From Auanema rhodensis (Eukaryota > Nematoda > Chromadorea > Rhabditida > Rhabditidae), in contig CAXKVF010000080.1 of NCBI GenBank assembly GCA_964057225.1, positions 370,942 through 434,941 on the forward strand: DNA of 64,000 nucleotides, written 5' to 3'. The position numbers were made by a program, and so were the translations under genes. The notes beneath the pieces were generated by a model. That model did not search any database. It was not told the origin of the DNA and was given only the letters and a program-made list of their open reading frames with translations. Below are positions 24,107-38,538 of the stretch, one piece after another. The stretch's first letter is position 1; every line of letters begins with the position of its first letter.

Positions 24107-25690
24107 TTAGTCTAAAAACAAATTTTTATTGATATTGCTTCATGGTAACCATGACTTTGAAATTTACGTGAACTTTAATTTATGCTAATTAAATGTACAC
24201 GTGATGTGCACTTGGTATGTAACTCGCTTCACGTGAAAGATAAAGAGATTCGGTTTTCAAAATTAGATTCCCCATGTCCATATTAGTCTAAAAACAAATT
24301 TTTATTGATATTGGTGCATGGTAACCATGACTTTGAAATTTACGTGAACTTTAATTTATGCTAATTAAATGTACACGTGATGTGCACTTGGTATGTAACT
24401 CGCTTCACGTGAAAGATGAAGAGATGCGGTTTTCAAAATTAGATTCCCCATGTCCATATTAGTCTAAAAACAAATTTTTATTGATATTGGTTCATGGTAA
24501 CCATGACTTTGAAATTTACGTGAACTTTAATTTATGCTAATTAAATGTACACGTGATGTGCACTTGGTATGTAACTCGCTTCACGTGAAAGATAAAGAGA
24601 TGCGGTTTTCAAAAGTAGATTCCCCATGTCCATATTAGTCTAAAAACAAATTTTTATTGATATTGGTGCATGGTAACCATGACTTTGAAATTTACGTGAA
24701 CTTTAATTTATGCTAATTAAATGTACACGTGATGTGCACTTGGTATGTAACTCGCTTCACGTGAAAGATAAAGAGATGCGGTTTTCAAAATTAGATTCCC
24801 CATGTCCATATTAGTCTAAAAACGAATTTTTATTGATATTGGTGCATGGTAACCATGACTTTGAAATTTACGTGAACTTTAATTTATGCTAATTAAATGT
24901 ACACGTGATGTGCACTCGGTATGTAACTCGCTTCACGTGAAAGATAAAGAGATGCGGTTTTCAAAATTAGATTCCCCATGTCCATATTAGTCTAAAAACA
25001 AATTTTTATTGATATTGGTTCATGGTAACCATGACTTTGAAATTTACGTGAACTTTAATTTATGCTAATTAAATGTACACGTGATGTGCACTTGGTATGT
25101 AACTCGCTTCACGTGAAAGATAAAGAGATGCGGTTTTCAAAATTAGATTCCCCATGTCCATATTAGTCTAAAAACAAATTTTTATTGATATTGGTGCATG
25201 GTAACCATGACTTTGAAATTTACGTGAACTTTAATTTATGCTAATTAAATGTACACGTGATGTGCACTTGGTATGTAACTCGCTTCACGTGAAAGATAAA
25301 GAGATGCGGTTCTCAAAATTAGATTCCCCATGTCCATATTAGTCTAAAAACAAATTTTTATTGATATTGGTGCATGGTAACCATGACTTTGAAATTTACG
25401 TGAACTTTAATTTATGCTAATTAAATGTACACGTGATGTGCACTTGGTATGTAACTCGCTTCACGTGAAAGATAAAGAAATGCGGTTTCCAAAATTAGAT
25501 TCCCCATGTCCATATTAGTCTAAAAACAAATTTTTATTGATATTGGTTCATGGTAACCATGACTTTGAAATTTACGTGAACTTTAATTTATGCTAATTAA
25601 ATGTACACGTGATGTGCACTTGGTATGTAACTCGCTTCACGTGAAAGATAAAGAGATGCGGTTTTCAAAATTAGATTCCCCATGTCCATA
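24107..25690 (+). repeat. Nine transitional monomers
   Basis: The first two (GC with gattcgg, GT with gatgaag) continue the match to 18651. The rest are mainly GT with several private changes: aaaagtag near 24615, aacgaatt near 24824, T-to-C at 24917, gttctc near 25311, and gaaatg with gtttcc in the monomer at 25339. Confidence 0.6.
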
Positions 25691-27274
25691 TTAGTCTAAA
25701 AACAAATTTTTATTGATATTGGTTCATGGTAACCATGACTTTGAAATTTACGTGAACTTTAATTAATGCTAATTAAATGTACACGTGATGTGCACTTGGT
25801 ATGTAACTCGCTTCACGTGAAAGATAAAGAGATGCGGTTTTCAAAATTAGATTCCCCATGTCCATATTAGTCTAAAAACAAATTTTTATTGATATTGCTT
25901 CATGGTAACCATGACTTTGAAATTTACGTGAACTTTAATTTATGCTAATTAAATGTACACGTGATGTGCACTTGGTATGTAACTCGCTTCACGTGAAAGA
26001 TAAAGAGATGCGGTTTTCAAAATTAGATTCCCCATGTCCATATTAGTCTAAAAACAAATTTTTATTGATATTGCTTCATGGTAACCATGACTTTGAAATT
26101 TACGTGAACTTTAATTTATGCTAATTAAATGTACACGTGATGTGCACTTGGTATGTAACTCGCTTCACGTGAAAGATAAAGAGATGCGGTTTTCAAAATT
26201 AGATTCCCCATGTCCATATTAGTCTAAAAACAAATTTTTATTGATATTGGTGCATGGTAACCATGACTTTGAAATTTACGTGAACTTTAATTTATGCTAA
26301 TTAAATGTACACGTGATGTGCACTTGGTATGTAACTCGCTTCACGTGAAAGATAAAGAGATGCGGTTTTCAAAATTAGATTCCCCATGTCCATATTAGTC
26401 TGAAAACAAATTTTTATTGATATTGGTTCATGGTAACCATGACTTTGAAATTTACGTGAACTTTAATTTATGCTAATTAAATGTACACGTGATGTGCACT
26501 TGGTATGTAACTCGCTTCACGTGAAAGATAAAGAGATGCGGTTTTCAAAATTAGATTCCCCATGTCCATATTAGTCTAAAAACAAATTTTTATTGATATT
26601 GGTTCATGGTAACCATGACTTTGAAATTTACGTGAACTTTAATTAATGCTAATTAAATGTACACGTGATGTGCACTTGGTATGTAACTCGCTTCACGTGA
26701 AAGATAAAGAGATGCGGTTTTCAAAATTAGATTCCCCATGTCCATATTAGTCTAAAAACAAATTTTTATTGATATTGCTTCATGGTAACCATGACTTTGA
26801 AATTTACGTGAACTTTAATTTATGCTAATTAAATGTACACGTGATGTGCACTTGGTATGTAACTCGCTTCACGTGAAAGATAAAGAGATGCGGTTTTCAA
26901 AATTAGATTCCCCATGTCCATATTAGTCTAAAAACAAATTTTTATTGATATTGGTGCATGGTAACCATGACTTTGAAATTTACGTGAACTTTAATTTATG
27001 CTAATTAAATGTACACGTGATGTGCACTTGGTATGTAACTCGCTTCACGTGAAAGATAAAGAGATGCGGTTTTCAAAATTAGATTCCCCATGTCCATATT
27101 AGTCTGAAAACAAATTTTTATTGATATTGGTTCATGGTAACCATGACTTTGAAATTTACGTGAACTTTAATTTATGCTAATTAAATGTACACGTGATGTG
27201 CACTTGGTATGTAACTCGCTTCACGTGAAAGATAAAGAAATGCGGTTTCCAAAATTAGATTCCCCATGTCCATA
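25691..27274 (+). repeat. 5-mer (880 bp) followed by 4-mer (704 bp) of one HOR
   Basis: Unit 1 (25691-26570) is GG with aattaatg, GC, GC, GT, GG with tctgaaaac. Unit 2 (26571-27274) is the same with one GC monomer missing. A further aattaatg GG monomer starts at 27275, followed by two GC monomers, so a third unit begins and then gives way to the next block. Loss of exactly one monomer is what unequal crossing-over would produce. Confidence 0.8.
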
Positions 27275-27626
27275 TTAGTCTAAAAACAAATTTTTATTGA
27301 TATTGGTTCATGGTAACCATGACTTTGAAATTTACGTGAACTTTAATTAATGCTAATTAAATGTACACGTGATGTGCACTTGGTATGTAACTCGCTTCAC
27401 GTGAAAGATAAAGAGATGCGGTTTTCAAAATTAGATTCCCCATGTCCATATTAGTCTAAAAACAAATTTTTATTGATATTGCTTCATGGTAACCATGACT
27501 TTGAAATTTACGTGAACTTTAATTTATGCTAATTAAATGTACACGTGATGTGCACTTGGTATGTAACTCGCTTCACGTGAAAGATAAAGAGATGCGGTTT
27601 TCAAAATTAGATTCCCCATGTCCATA

Positions 27627-30442
27627 TTAGTCTAAAAACAAATTTTTATTGATATTGCTTCATGGTAACCATGACTTTGAAATTTACGTGAACTTTAATT
27701 TATGCTAATTAAATGTACACGTGATGTGCACTTGGTATGTAACTCGCTTCACGTGAAAGATAAAGAGATGCGGTTTTCAAAATTAGATTCCCCATGTCCA
27801 TATTAGTCTAAAAACAAATTTTTATTGATATTGGTTCATGGTAACCATGACTTTGAATTTTACGTGAACTTTAATTTATGCTAATTAAATGTACACGTGA
27901 TGTGCACTTGGTATGTAACTCGCTTCACGTGAAAGATAAAGAAATGCGGTTTTCAAAATTAGATTCCCCATGTCCATATTAGTCTAAAAACTAATTTTTA
28001 TTGATATTGCTTCATGGTAACCATGACTTTGAATTTTACGTGAACTTTAATTTATGCTAATTAAATGTACACGTGATGTGCACTTGGTATGTAACTCGCT
28101 TCACGTGAAAGATAAAGAAAGGCGGTTTTCAAAATTAGATTCCCCATGTCCATATTAGTCTAAAAACTAATTTTTATTGATATTGGTTCATGGTAACCAT
28201 GACTTTGAAATTTACGTGAACTTTAATTTATGCTAATTAAATGTACACGTGATGTGCACTTGGTATGTAACTCGCTTCACTTGAAAGATAAAGAAATGCG
28301 GTTTTCAAAATTAGATTCCCCATGTCCATATTAGTCTAAAAACAAATTTTTATTGATATTGGTTCATGGTAACCATGACTTTGAAATTTACGTGAACTTT
28401 AATTTATGCTAATTAAATGTACACGTGATGTGCACTTGGTATGTAACTCGCTTCACGTGAAAGATAAAGAGATGCGGTTTTCAAAATTAGATTCCCCATG
28501 TCCATATTAGTCTAAAATTAAATTTTTATTGATATTGGTTCGTGGTAACCATGACTTTGAATTTTACGTGAACTTTAATTTATGCTAATTAAATGTACAC
28601 GTGATGTGCACTTGGTATGTAACTCGCTTCACGTGAAAGATAAAGAAATGCGGTTTTCAAAATTAGATTCCCCATGTCCATATTAGTCTAAAAACTAATT
28701 TTTATTGATATTGGTTCATGGTAACCATGACTTTGAAATTTACGTGAACTTTAATTTATGCTAATTAAATGTACACGTGATGTGCACTTGGTATGTAACT
28801 CGCTTCACGTGAAAGATAAAGAGATGCGGTTTTCAAAATTAGATTCCCCATGTCCATATTAGTCTAAAATTAAATTTTTATTGATATTGGTTCATGGTAA
28901 CCATGACTTTGAAATTTACGTGAACTTTAATTTATGCTAATTAAATGTACACGTGATGTGCACTTGGTATGTAACTCGCTTCACTTGAAAGATAAAGAAA
29001 TGCGGTTTTCAAAATTAGATTCCCCATGTCCATATTAGTCTAAAAACAAATTTTTATTGATATTGCTTCATGGTAACCATGACTTTGAAATTTACGTGAA
29101 CTTTAATTTATGCTAATTAAATGTACACGTGATGTGCACTTGGTATGTAACTCGCTTCACGTGAAAGATAAAGAGATGCGGTTTTCAAAATTAGATTCCC
29201 CATGTCCATATTAGTCTAAAAACAAATTTTTATTGATATTGGTTCATGGTAACCATGACTTTGAATTTTACGTGAACTTTAATTTATGCTAATTAAATGT
29301 ACACGTGATGTGCACTTGGTATGTAACTCGCTTCACGTGAAAGATAAAGAAATGCGGTTTTCAAAATTAGATTCCCCATGTCCATATTAGTCTAAAAACT
29401 AATTTTTATTGATATTGCTTCATGGTAACCATGACTTTGAATTTTACGTGAACTTTAATTTATGCTAATTAAATGTACACGTGATGTGCACTTGGTATGT
29501 AACTCGCTTCACGTGAAAGATAAAGAAAGGCGGTTTTCAAAATTAGATTCCCCATGTCCATATTAGTCTAAAAACTAATTTTTATTGATATTGGTTCATG
29601 GTAACCATGACTTTGAAATTTACGTGAACTTTAATTTATGCTAATTAAATGTACACGTGATGTGCACTTGGTATGTAACTCGCTTCACTTGAAAGATAAA
29701 GAAATGCGGTTTTCAAAATTAGATTCCCCATGTCCATATTAGTCTAAAAACAAATTTTTATTGATATTGGTTCATGGTAACCATGACTTTGAAATTTACG
29801 TGAACTTTAATTTATGCTAATTAAATGTACACGTGATGTGCACTTGGTATGTAACTCGCTTCACGTGAAAGATAAAGAAATGCGGTTTTCAAAATTAGAT
29901 TCCCCATGTCCATATTAGTCTAAAAACTAATTTTTATTGATATTGGTTCATGGTAACCATGACTTTGAAATTTACGTGAACTTTAATTTATGCTAATTAA
30001 ATGTACACGTGATGTGCACTTGGTATGTAACTCGCTTCACGTGAAAGATAAAGAGATGCGGTTTTCAAAATTAGATTCCCCATGTCCATATTAGTCTAAA
30101 ATTGAATTTTTATTGATATTGGTTCATGGTAACCATGACTTTGAATTTTACGTGAACTTTAATTTATGCTAATTAAATGTACACGTGATGTGCACTTGGT
30201 ATGTAACTCGCTTCACGTGAAAGATAAAGAAATGCGGTTTTCAAAATTAGATTCCCCATGTCCATATTAGTCTAAAAACAAATTTTTATTGATATTGGTT
30301 CATGGTAACCATGACTTTGAAATTTACGTGAACTTTAATTTATGCTAATTAAATGTACACGTGATGTGCACTTGGTATGTAACTCGCTTCACGTGAAAGA
30401 TAAAGAGATGCGGTTTTCAAAATTAGATTCCCCATGTCCATA
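27627..30442 (+). repeat. 8-mer-offset duplication; five monomers match
   Basis: Monomers at 27627-28506 match 29035-29914 at a 1408-bp offset. The order is GC; GG with gaattttac and gaaatg; GC with actaat, gaattttac and gaaaggcgg; GG with actaat and cttgaaag; GG. The remaining three monomers of each half share markers (taaaattaaa or taaaattgaa, actaat, gaattttac) but in shifted order. The gaaaggcgg change appears only here. Confidence 0.78.
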
Positions 30443-33400
30443 TTAGTCTAAAAACAAATTTTTATTGATATTGGTGCATGGTAACCATGACTTTGAAATT
30501 TACGTGAACTTTAATTTATGCTAATTAAATGTACACGTGATGTGCACTTGGTATGTAATTCGCTTCACGTGAAAGATAATGAGATGCGGTTTTCAAAATT
30601 AGATTCCCCATGTCCATATTAGTCTAAAAACAAATTTTTATTGATATTGGTTCATGGTAACCATGACTTTGAAATTTACGTGAACTTTAATTAATGCTAA
30701 TTAAATGTACACGTGATGTGCACTTGGTATGTAACTCGCTTCACATGAAAGATAAAGAGATGCGGTTTTCAAAATTAGATTCCCCATGTCCATATTAGTC
30801 TAAAAACAAATTTTTATTGATATTGGTTCATGGTAACCATGACTTTGAAATTTACGTGAACTTTAATTTATGCTAATTAAATGTACACGTGATGTGCACT
30901 TGGTATGTAACTCGCTTCACGTGAAAGATAAAGAGATGCGGTTTTCAAAATTAGATTCCCCATGTCCATATTAGTCTAAAAACAAATTTTTATTGATATT
31001 GGTGCATGGTAACCATGACTTTGAAATTTACGTGAACTTTAATTTATGCTAATTAAATGTACACGTGATGTGCACTTGGTATGTAACTCGCTTCACGTGA
31101 AAGATAAAGAGATGCGGTTTTCAAAAATAGATTCCCCATGTCCATATTAGTCTAAAAACAAGTTTTTATTGATATTGGTTCATGGTAACCATGACTTTGA
31201 AATTTACGTGAACTTTAATTTATGCTAATTAAATGTACACGTGATGTGCACTTGGTATGTAACTCGCTTCACGTGAAAGATAAAGAAATGCGGTTTTCAA
31301 AATTAGATTCCCCATGTCCATATTAGTCTAAAAACAAATTTTTATTGATATTGGTTCATGGTAACCATGACTTTGAAATTTACGTGAACTTTAATTTATG
31401 CTAATTAAATGTACACGTGATGTGCACTTGGTATGTAACTCGCTTCACGTGAAAGATAAAGAGATGCGGTTTTCAAAATTAGATTCCCCATGTCCATATT
31501 AGTCTAAAAACAAATTTTTATTGATATTGGTTCATGGTAACCATGACTTTGAAATTTACGTGAACTTTAATTTATGCTAATTAAATGTACACGTGATGTG
31601 CACTTGGTATGTAACTCGCTTCACGTGAAAGATAAAGAGATGCGGTTTTCAAAATTAGATTCCCCATGTCCATATTAGTCTAAAAACAAATTTTTATTGA
31701 TATTGCTTCATGGTAACCATGACTTTGAAATTTACGTGAACTTTAATTTATGCTAATTAAATGTACACGTGATGTGCACTTGGTATGTAACTCGCTTCAC
31801 GTGAAAGATAAAGAGATGCGGTTTTCAAAATTAGATTCCCCATGTCCATATTAGTCTAAAAACAAATTTTTATTGATATTGGTTCATGGTAACCATGACT
31901 TTGAAATTTACGTGAACTTTAATTTATGCTAATTAAATGTACACGTGATGTGCACTTGGTATGTAACTCGCTTCACGTGAAAGATAAAGAGATGCGGTTT
32001 TCAAAATTAGATTCCCCATGTCCATATTAGTCTAAAAACAAATTTTTATTGATATTGCTTCATGGTAACCATGACTTTGAAATTTACGTGAACTTTAATT
32101 AATGCTAATTAAATGTACACGTGATGTGCACTTGGTATGTAACTCGCTTCACGTGAAAGATAAAGAGATGCGGTTTTCAAAATTAGATTCCCCATGTCCA
32201 TATTAGTCTAAAAACAAGTTTTTATTGATATTGGTTCATGGTAACCATGACTTTGAAATTTACGTGAACTTTAATTAATGCTAATTAAATGTACACGTGA
32301 TGTGCACTTGGTATGTAACTCGCTTCACGTGAAAGATAAAGAAATGCGGTTTTCAAAATTAGATTCCCCATGTCCATATTAGTCTAAAAACAAATTTTTA
32401 TTGATATTGCTTCATGGTAACCATGACTTTGAAATTTACGTGAACTTTAATTTATGCTAATTAAATGTACACGTGATGTGCACTTGGTATGTAACTCGCT
32501 TCACGTGAAAGATAAAGAGATGCGGTTTTCAAAATTAGATTCCCCATGTCCATATTAGTCTAAAAACAAATTTTTATTGATATTGGTTCATGGTAACCAT
32601 GACTTTGAATTTTACGTGAACTTTAATTTATGCTAATTAAATGTACACGTGATGTGCACTTGGTATGTAACTCGCTTCACGTGAAAGATAAAGAGATGCG
32701 GTTTTCAAAATTAGATTCCCCATGTCCATATTAGTCTAAAAACAAATTTTTATTGATATTGCTTCATGGTAACCATGACTTTGAAATTTACGTGAACTTT
32801 AATTTATGCTAATTAAATGTACACGTGATGTGCACTTGGTATGTAACTCGCTTCACGTGAAAGATAAAGAGATGCGGTTTTCAAAATTAGATTCCCCATG
32901 TCCATATTAGTCTAAAAACAAATTTTTATTGATATTGGTTCATGGTAACCATGACTTTGAAATTTACGTGAACTTTAATTAATGCTAATTAAATGTACAC
33001 GTGATGTGCACTTGGTATGTAACTCGCTTCACGTGAAAGATAAAGAGATGCGGTTTTCAAAATTAGATTCCCCATGTCCATATTAGTCTAAAAACAAATT
33101 TTTATTGATATTGCTTCATGGTAACCATGACTTTGAAATTTACGTGAACTTTAATTAATGCTAATTAAATGTACACGTGATGTGCACTTGGTATGTAACT
33201 CGCTTCACGTGAAAGATAAAGAGATGCGGTTTTCAAAATTAGATTCCCCATGTCCATATTAGTCTAAAAACAAATTTTTATTGATATTGGTTCATGGTAA
33301 CCATGACTTTGAAATTTACGTGAACTTTAATTTATGCTAATTAAATGTACACGTGATGTGCACTTGGTATGTAACTCGCTTCACGTGAAAGATAAAGAGA

Positions 33401-36400
33401 TGCGGTTTTCAAAATTAGATTCCCCATGTCCATATTAGTCTAAAAACAAATTTTTATTGATATTGCTTCATGGTAACCATGACTTTGAAATTTACGTGAA
33501 CTTTAATTTATGCTAATTAAATGTACACGTGATGTGCACTTGGTATGTAACTCGCTTCACGTGAAAGATAAAGAGATGCGGTTTTCAAAATTAGATTCCC
33601 CATGTCCATATTAGTCTAAAAACAAATTTTTATTGATATTGGTTCATGGTAACCATGACTTTGAATTTTACGTGAACTTTAATTTATGCTAATTAAATGT
33701 ACACGTGATGTGCACTTGGTATGTAACTCGCTTCACGTGAAAGATAAAGAGATGCGGTTTTCAAAATTAGATTCCCCATGTCCATATTAGTCTAAAAACA
33801 AATTTTTATTGATATTGGTTCATGGTAACCATGACTTTGAAATTTACGTGAACTTTAATTAATGCTAATTAAATGTACACGTGATGTGCACTTGGTATGT
33901 AACTCGCTTCACGTGAAAGATAAAGAGATGCGGTTTTCAAAATTAGATTCCCCATGTCCATATTAGTCTAAAAACAAATTTTTATTGATATTGCTTCATG
34001 GTAACCATGACTTTGAAATTTACGTGAACTTTAATTTATGCTAATTAAATGTACACGTGATGTGCACTTGGTATGTAACTCGCTTCACATGAAAGATGAA
34101 GAGATGCGGTTTTCAAAATTAGATTCCCCATGTCCATATTAGTCTAAAAACAAATTTTTATTGATATTGGTTCATGGTAACCATGACTTTGAATTTTACG
34201 TGAACTTTAATTTATGCTAATTAAATGTACACGTGATGTGCACTTGGTATGTAACTCGCTTCACGTGAAAGATAAAGAAATGCGGTTTTCAAAATTAGAT
34301 TCCCCATGTCCATATTAGTCTAAAAACAAATTTTTATTGATATTGGTTCATGGTAACCATGACTTTGAAATTTACGTGAACTTTAATTTATGCTAATTAA
34401 ATGTACACGTGATGTGCACTTGGTATGTAACTCGCTTCACGTGAAAGATAAAGAGATGCGGTTTTCAAAATTAGATTCCCCATGTCCATATTAGTCTAAA
34501 AACAAATTTTTATTGATATTGCTTCATGGTAACCATGACTTTGAAATTTACGTGAACTTTAATTTATGCTAATTAAATGTACACGTGATGTGCACTTGGT
34601 ATGTAACTCGCTTCACGTGAAAGATAAAGAGATGCGGTTTTCAAAATTAGATTCCCCATGTCCATATTAGTCTAAAAACAAATTTTTATTGATATTGGTT
34701 CATGGTAACCATGACTTTGAATTTTACGTGAACTTTAATTTATGCTAATTAAATGTACACGTGATGTGCACTTGGTATGTAACTCGCTTCACGTGAAAGA
34801 TAAAGAAATGCGGTTTTCAAAATTAGATTCCCCATATCCATATTAGTCTAAAAACAAATTTTTATTGATATTGCTTCATGGTAACCATGACTTTGAAATT
34901 TACGTGAACTTTAATTTATGCTAATTAAATGTACACGTGATGTGCACTTGGTATGTAACTCGCTTCACGTGAAAGATAAAGAGATGCGGTTTTCAAAATT
35001 AGATTCCCCATGTCCATATTAGTCTAAAAACAAATTTTTATTGATATTGGTTCATGGTAACCATGACTTTGAATTTTACGTGAACTTTAATTTATGCTAA
35101 TTAAATGTACACGTGATGTGCACTTGGTATGTAACTCGCTTCACGTGAAAGATAAAGAGATGCGGTTTTCAAAATTAGATTCCCCATGTCCATATTAGTC
35201 TAAAAACAAATTTTTATTGATATTGCTTCATGGTAACCATGACTTTGAAATTTACGTGAACTTTAATTTATGCTAATTAAATGTACACGTGATGTGCACT
35301 TGGTATGTAACTCGCTTCACGTGAAAGATAAAGAGATGCGGTTTTCAAAATTAGATTCCCCATGTCCATATTAGTCTAAAAACAAATTTTTATTGATATT
35401 GGTTCATGGTAACCATGACTTTGAATTTTACGTGAACTTTAATTTATGCTAATTAAATGTACACGTGATGTGCACTTGGTATGTAACTCGCTTCACGTGA
35501 AAGATAAAGAAATGCGGTTTTCAAAATTAGATTCCCCATGTCCATATTAGTCTAAAAACAAATTTTTATTGATATTGGTTCATGGTAACCATGACTTTGA
35601 AATTTACGTGAACTTTAATTTATGCTAATTAAATGTACACGTGATGTGCACTTGGTATGTAACTCGCTTCACGTGAAAGATAAAGAGATGCGGTTTTCAA
35701 AATTAGATTCCCCATGTCCATATTAGTCTAAAAACAAATTTTTATTGATATTGCTTCATGGTAACCATGACTTTGAAATTTACGTGAACTTTAATTTATG
35801 CTAATTAAATGTACACGTGATGTGCACTTGGTATGTAACTCGCTTCACGTGAAAGATAAAGAAATGCGGTTTTCAAAATTAGATTCCCCATGTCCATATT
35901 AGTCTAAAAACAAATTTTTATTGATATTGGTTCATGGTAACCATGACTTTGAAATTTACGTGAACTTTAATTTATGCTAATTAAATGTACACGTGATGTG
36001 CACTTGGTATGTAACTCGCTTCACGTGAAAGATAAAGAGATGCGGTTTTCAAAATTAGATTCCCCATGTCCATATTAGTCTAAAAACAAATTTTTATTGA
36101 TATTGCTTCATGGTAACCATGACTTTGAAATTTACGTGAACTTTAATTTATGCTAATTAAATGTACACGTGATGTGCACTTGGTATGTAACTCGCTTCAC
36201 GTGAAAGATAAAGAGATGCGGTTTTCAAAATTAGATTCCCCATGTCCATATTAGTCTAAAAACAAATTTTTATTGATATTGCTTCATGGTAACCATGACT
36301 TTGAAATTTACGTGAACTTTAATTTATGCTAATTAAATGTACACGTGATGTGCACTTGGTATGTAACTCGCTTCACGTGAAAGATAAAGAGATGCGGTTT

Positions 36401-36778
36401 TCAAAATTAGATTCCCCATGTCCATATTAGTCTAAAAACAAATTTTTATTGATATTGGTTCATGGTAACCATGACTTTGAAATTTACGTGAACTTTAATT
36501 AATGCTAATTAAATGTACACGTGATGTGCACTTGGTATGTAACTCGCTTCACGTGAAAGATAAAGAGATGCGGTTTTCAAAATTAGATTCCCCATGTCCA
36601 TATTAGTCTAAAAACAAATTTTTATTGATATTGCTTCATGGTAACCATGACTTTGAAATTTACGTGAACATTAATTTATGCTAATTAAATGTACACGTGA
36701 TGTGCACTTGGTATGTAACTCGCTTCACGTGAAAGATAAAGAGATGCGGTTTTCAAAATTAGATTCCCCATGTCCATA
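30443..36778 (+). repeat. 36 monomers, GG/GC mosaic with short HOR runs
   Basis: GG and GC types dominate. Recurrent markers are aattaatg (monomers 30619, 32027, 32203, 32907, 33083, 33787, 36427), gaattttac and gaaatg, and acaagttt (31147, 32203). The aattaatg monomers at 32907 and 33787 are 880 bp apart. A trimer (GG with gaattttac and gaaatg, GG, GC) occurs at 34139 and 35371. No interruption or gene is present. Confidence 0.65.
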
Positions 36779-37834
36779 TTAGTCTAAAAACAAATTTTTA
36801 TTGATATTGGTTTATGGTAACCATGACTTTGAATTTTACGTGAACTTTAATTTATGCTAATTAAATGTACACGTGATGTGCACTTGGTATGTAACTCGCT
36901 TCACGTGAAAGATAAAGAAATGCGGTTTTCAAAATTAGATTCCCCATGTCCATATTAGTCTAAAAACAAATTTTTATTGATATTGGTTCATGGTAACCAT
37001 GACTTTGAAATTTACGTGAACTTTAATTTATGCTAATTAAATGTACACGTGATGTGTACTTGGTATGTAACTCGCTTCACGTGAAAGATAAAGAGATGCG
37101 GTTTTCAAAATTAGATTCCCCATGTCCATATTAGTCTAAAAACAAATTTTTATTGATATTGCTTCATGGTAACCATGACTTTGAAACTTACGTGAACTTT
37201 AATTTATGCTAATTAAATGTACACGTGATGTGCACTTGGTATGTAACTCGCTTCACGTGAAAGATAAAGAGATGCGGTTTTCAAAATTAGATTCCCCATG
37301 TCCATATTAGTCTAAAAACAAATTTTTATTGATATTGGTTCATGGTAACCATGACTTTGAATTTTACGTGAACTTTAATTTATGCTAATTAAATGTACAC
37401 GTGATGTGCACTTGGTATGTAACTCGCTTCACGTGAAAGATAAAGAAATGCGGTTTTCAAAATTAGATTCCCCATGTCCATATTAGTCTAAAAACAAATT
37501 TTTATTAATATTGGTTCATGGTAACCATGACTTTGAAATTTACGTGAACTTTAATTTATGCTAATTAAATGTACACGTGATGTGCACTTGGTATGTAACT
37601 CGCTTCACGTGAAAGATAAAGAGATGCGGTTTTCAAAATTAGATTCCCCATGTCCATATTAGTCTAAAAACAAATTTTTATTGATATTGCTTCATGGTAA
37701 CCATGACTTTGAAATTTACGTGAACTTTAATTTATGCTAATTAAATGTACACGTGATGTGCACTTGGTATGTAACTCGCTTCACGTGAAAGATAAAGAGA
37801 TGCGGTTTTCAAAATTAGATTCCCCCTGTCCATA
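36779..37834 (+). repeat. Trimer higher-order repeat, 528 bp x 2
   Basis: Units at 36779 and 37307 are each GG with gaattttac and gaaatg, plain GG, then GC. The same trimer also occurs at 34139, 35371, 45227, 47339, 51211, 58603, 59131 and 61243, so it is the most widely dispersed short HOR. In four places (37659, 47691, 59483, 61595) its GC member carries ccccctg. Confidence 0.75.
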
Positions 37835-38538
37835 TTAGTCTAAAAACAAATTTTTATTGATATTGCTTCATGGTAACCATGACTTTGAAATTTACGTGAA
37901 CTTTAATTTATGCTATGTAAATGTACACGTGATGTGCACTTGGTATGTAACTCGCTTCACGTGAAAGATAAAGAGATGCGGTTTTCAAAATTAGATTCCC
38001 CATGTCCATATTAGTCTAAAAACAAATTTTTATTGATATTGCTTCATGGTAACCATGACTTTGAAATTTACGTGAACTTTAATTTATGCTAATTAAATGT
38101 ACACGTGATGTGCACTTGGTATGTAACTCGCTTCACGTGAAAGATAAAGAGATGCGGTTTTCAAAATTAGATTCCCCATGTCCATATTAGTCTAAAAACA
38201 AATTTTTATTGATATTGGTGCATGGTAACCATGACTTTGAAATTTACGTGAACTTTAATTTATGCTAATTAAATGTACACGTGATGTGCACTTGGTATGT
38301 AACTCGCTTCACGTGAAAGATAAAGAGATGCGGTTTTCAAAATTAGATTCCCCATGTCCATATTAGTCTAAAAACAAATTTTTATTGATATTGCTTCATG
38401 GTAACCATGACTTTGAAATTTACGTGAACTTTAATTTATGCTAATTAAATGTACACGTGATGTGCACTTGGTATGTAACTCGCTTCACGTGAAAGATAAA
38501 GAGGTGCGGTTTTCAAAATTAGATTCCCCATGTCCATA

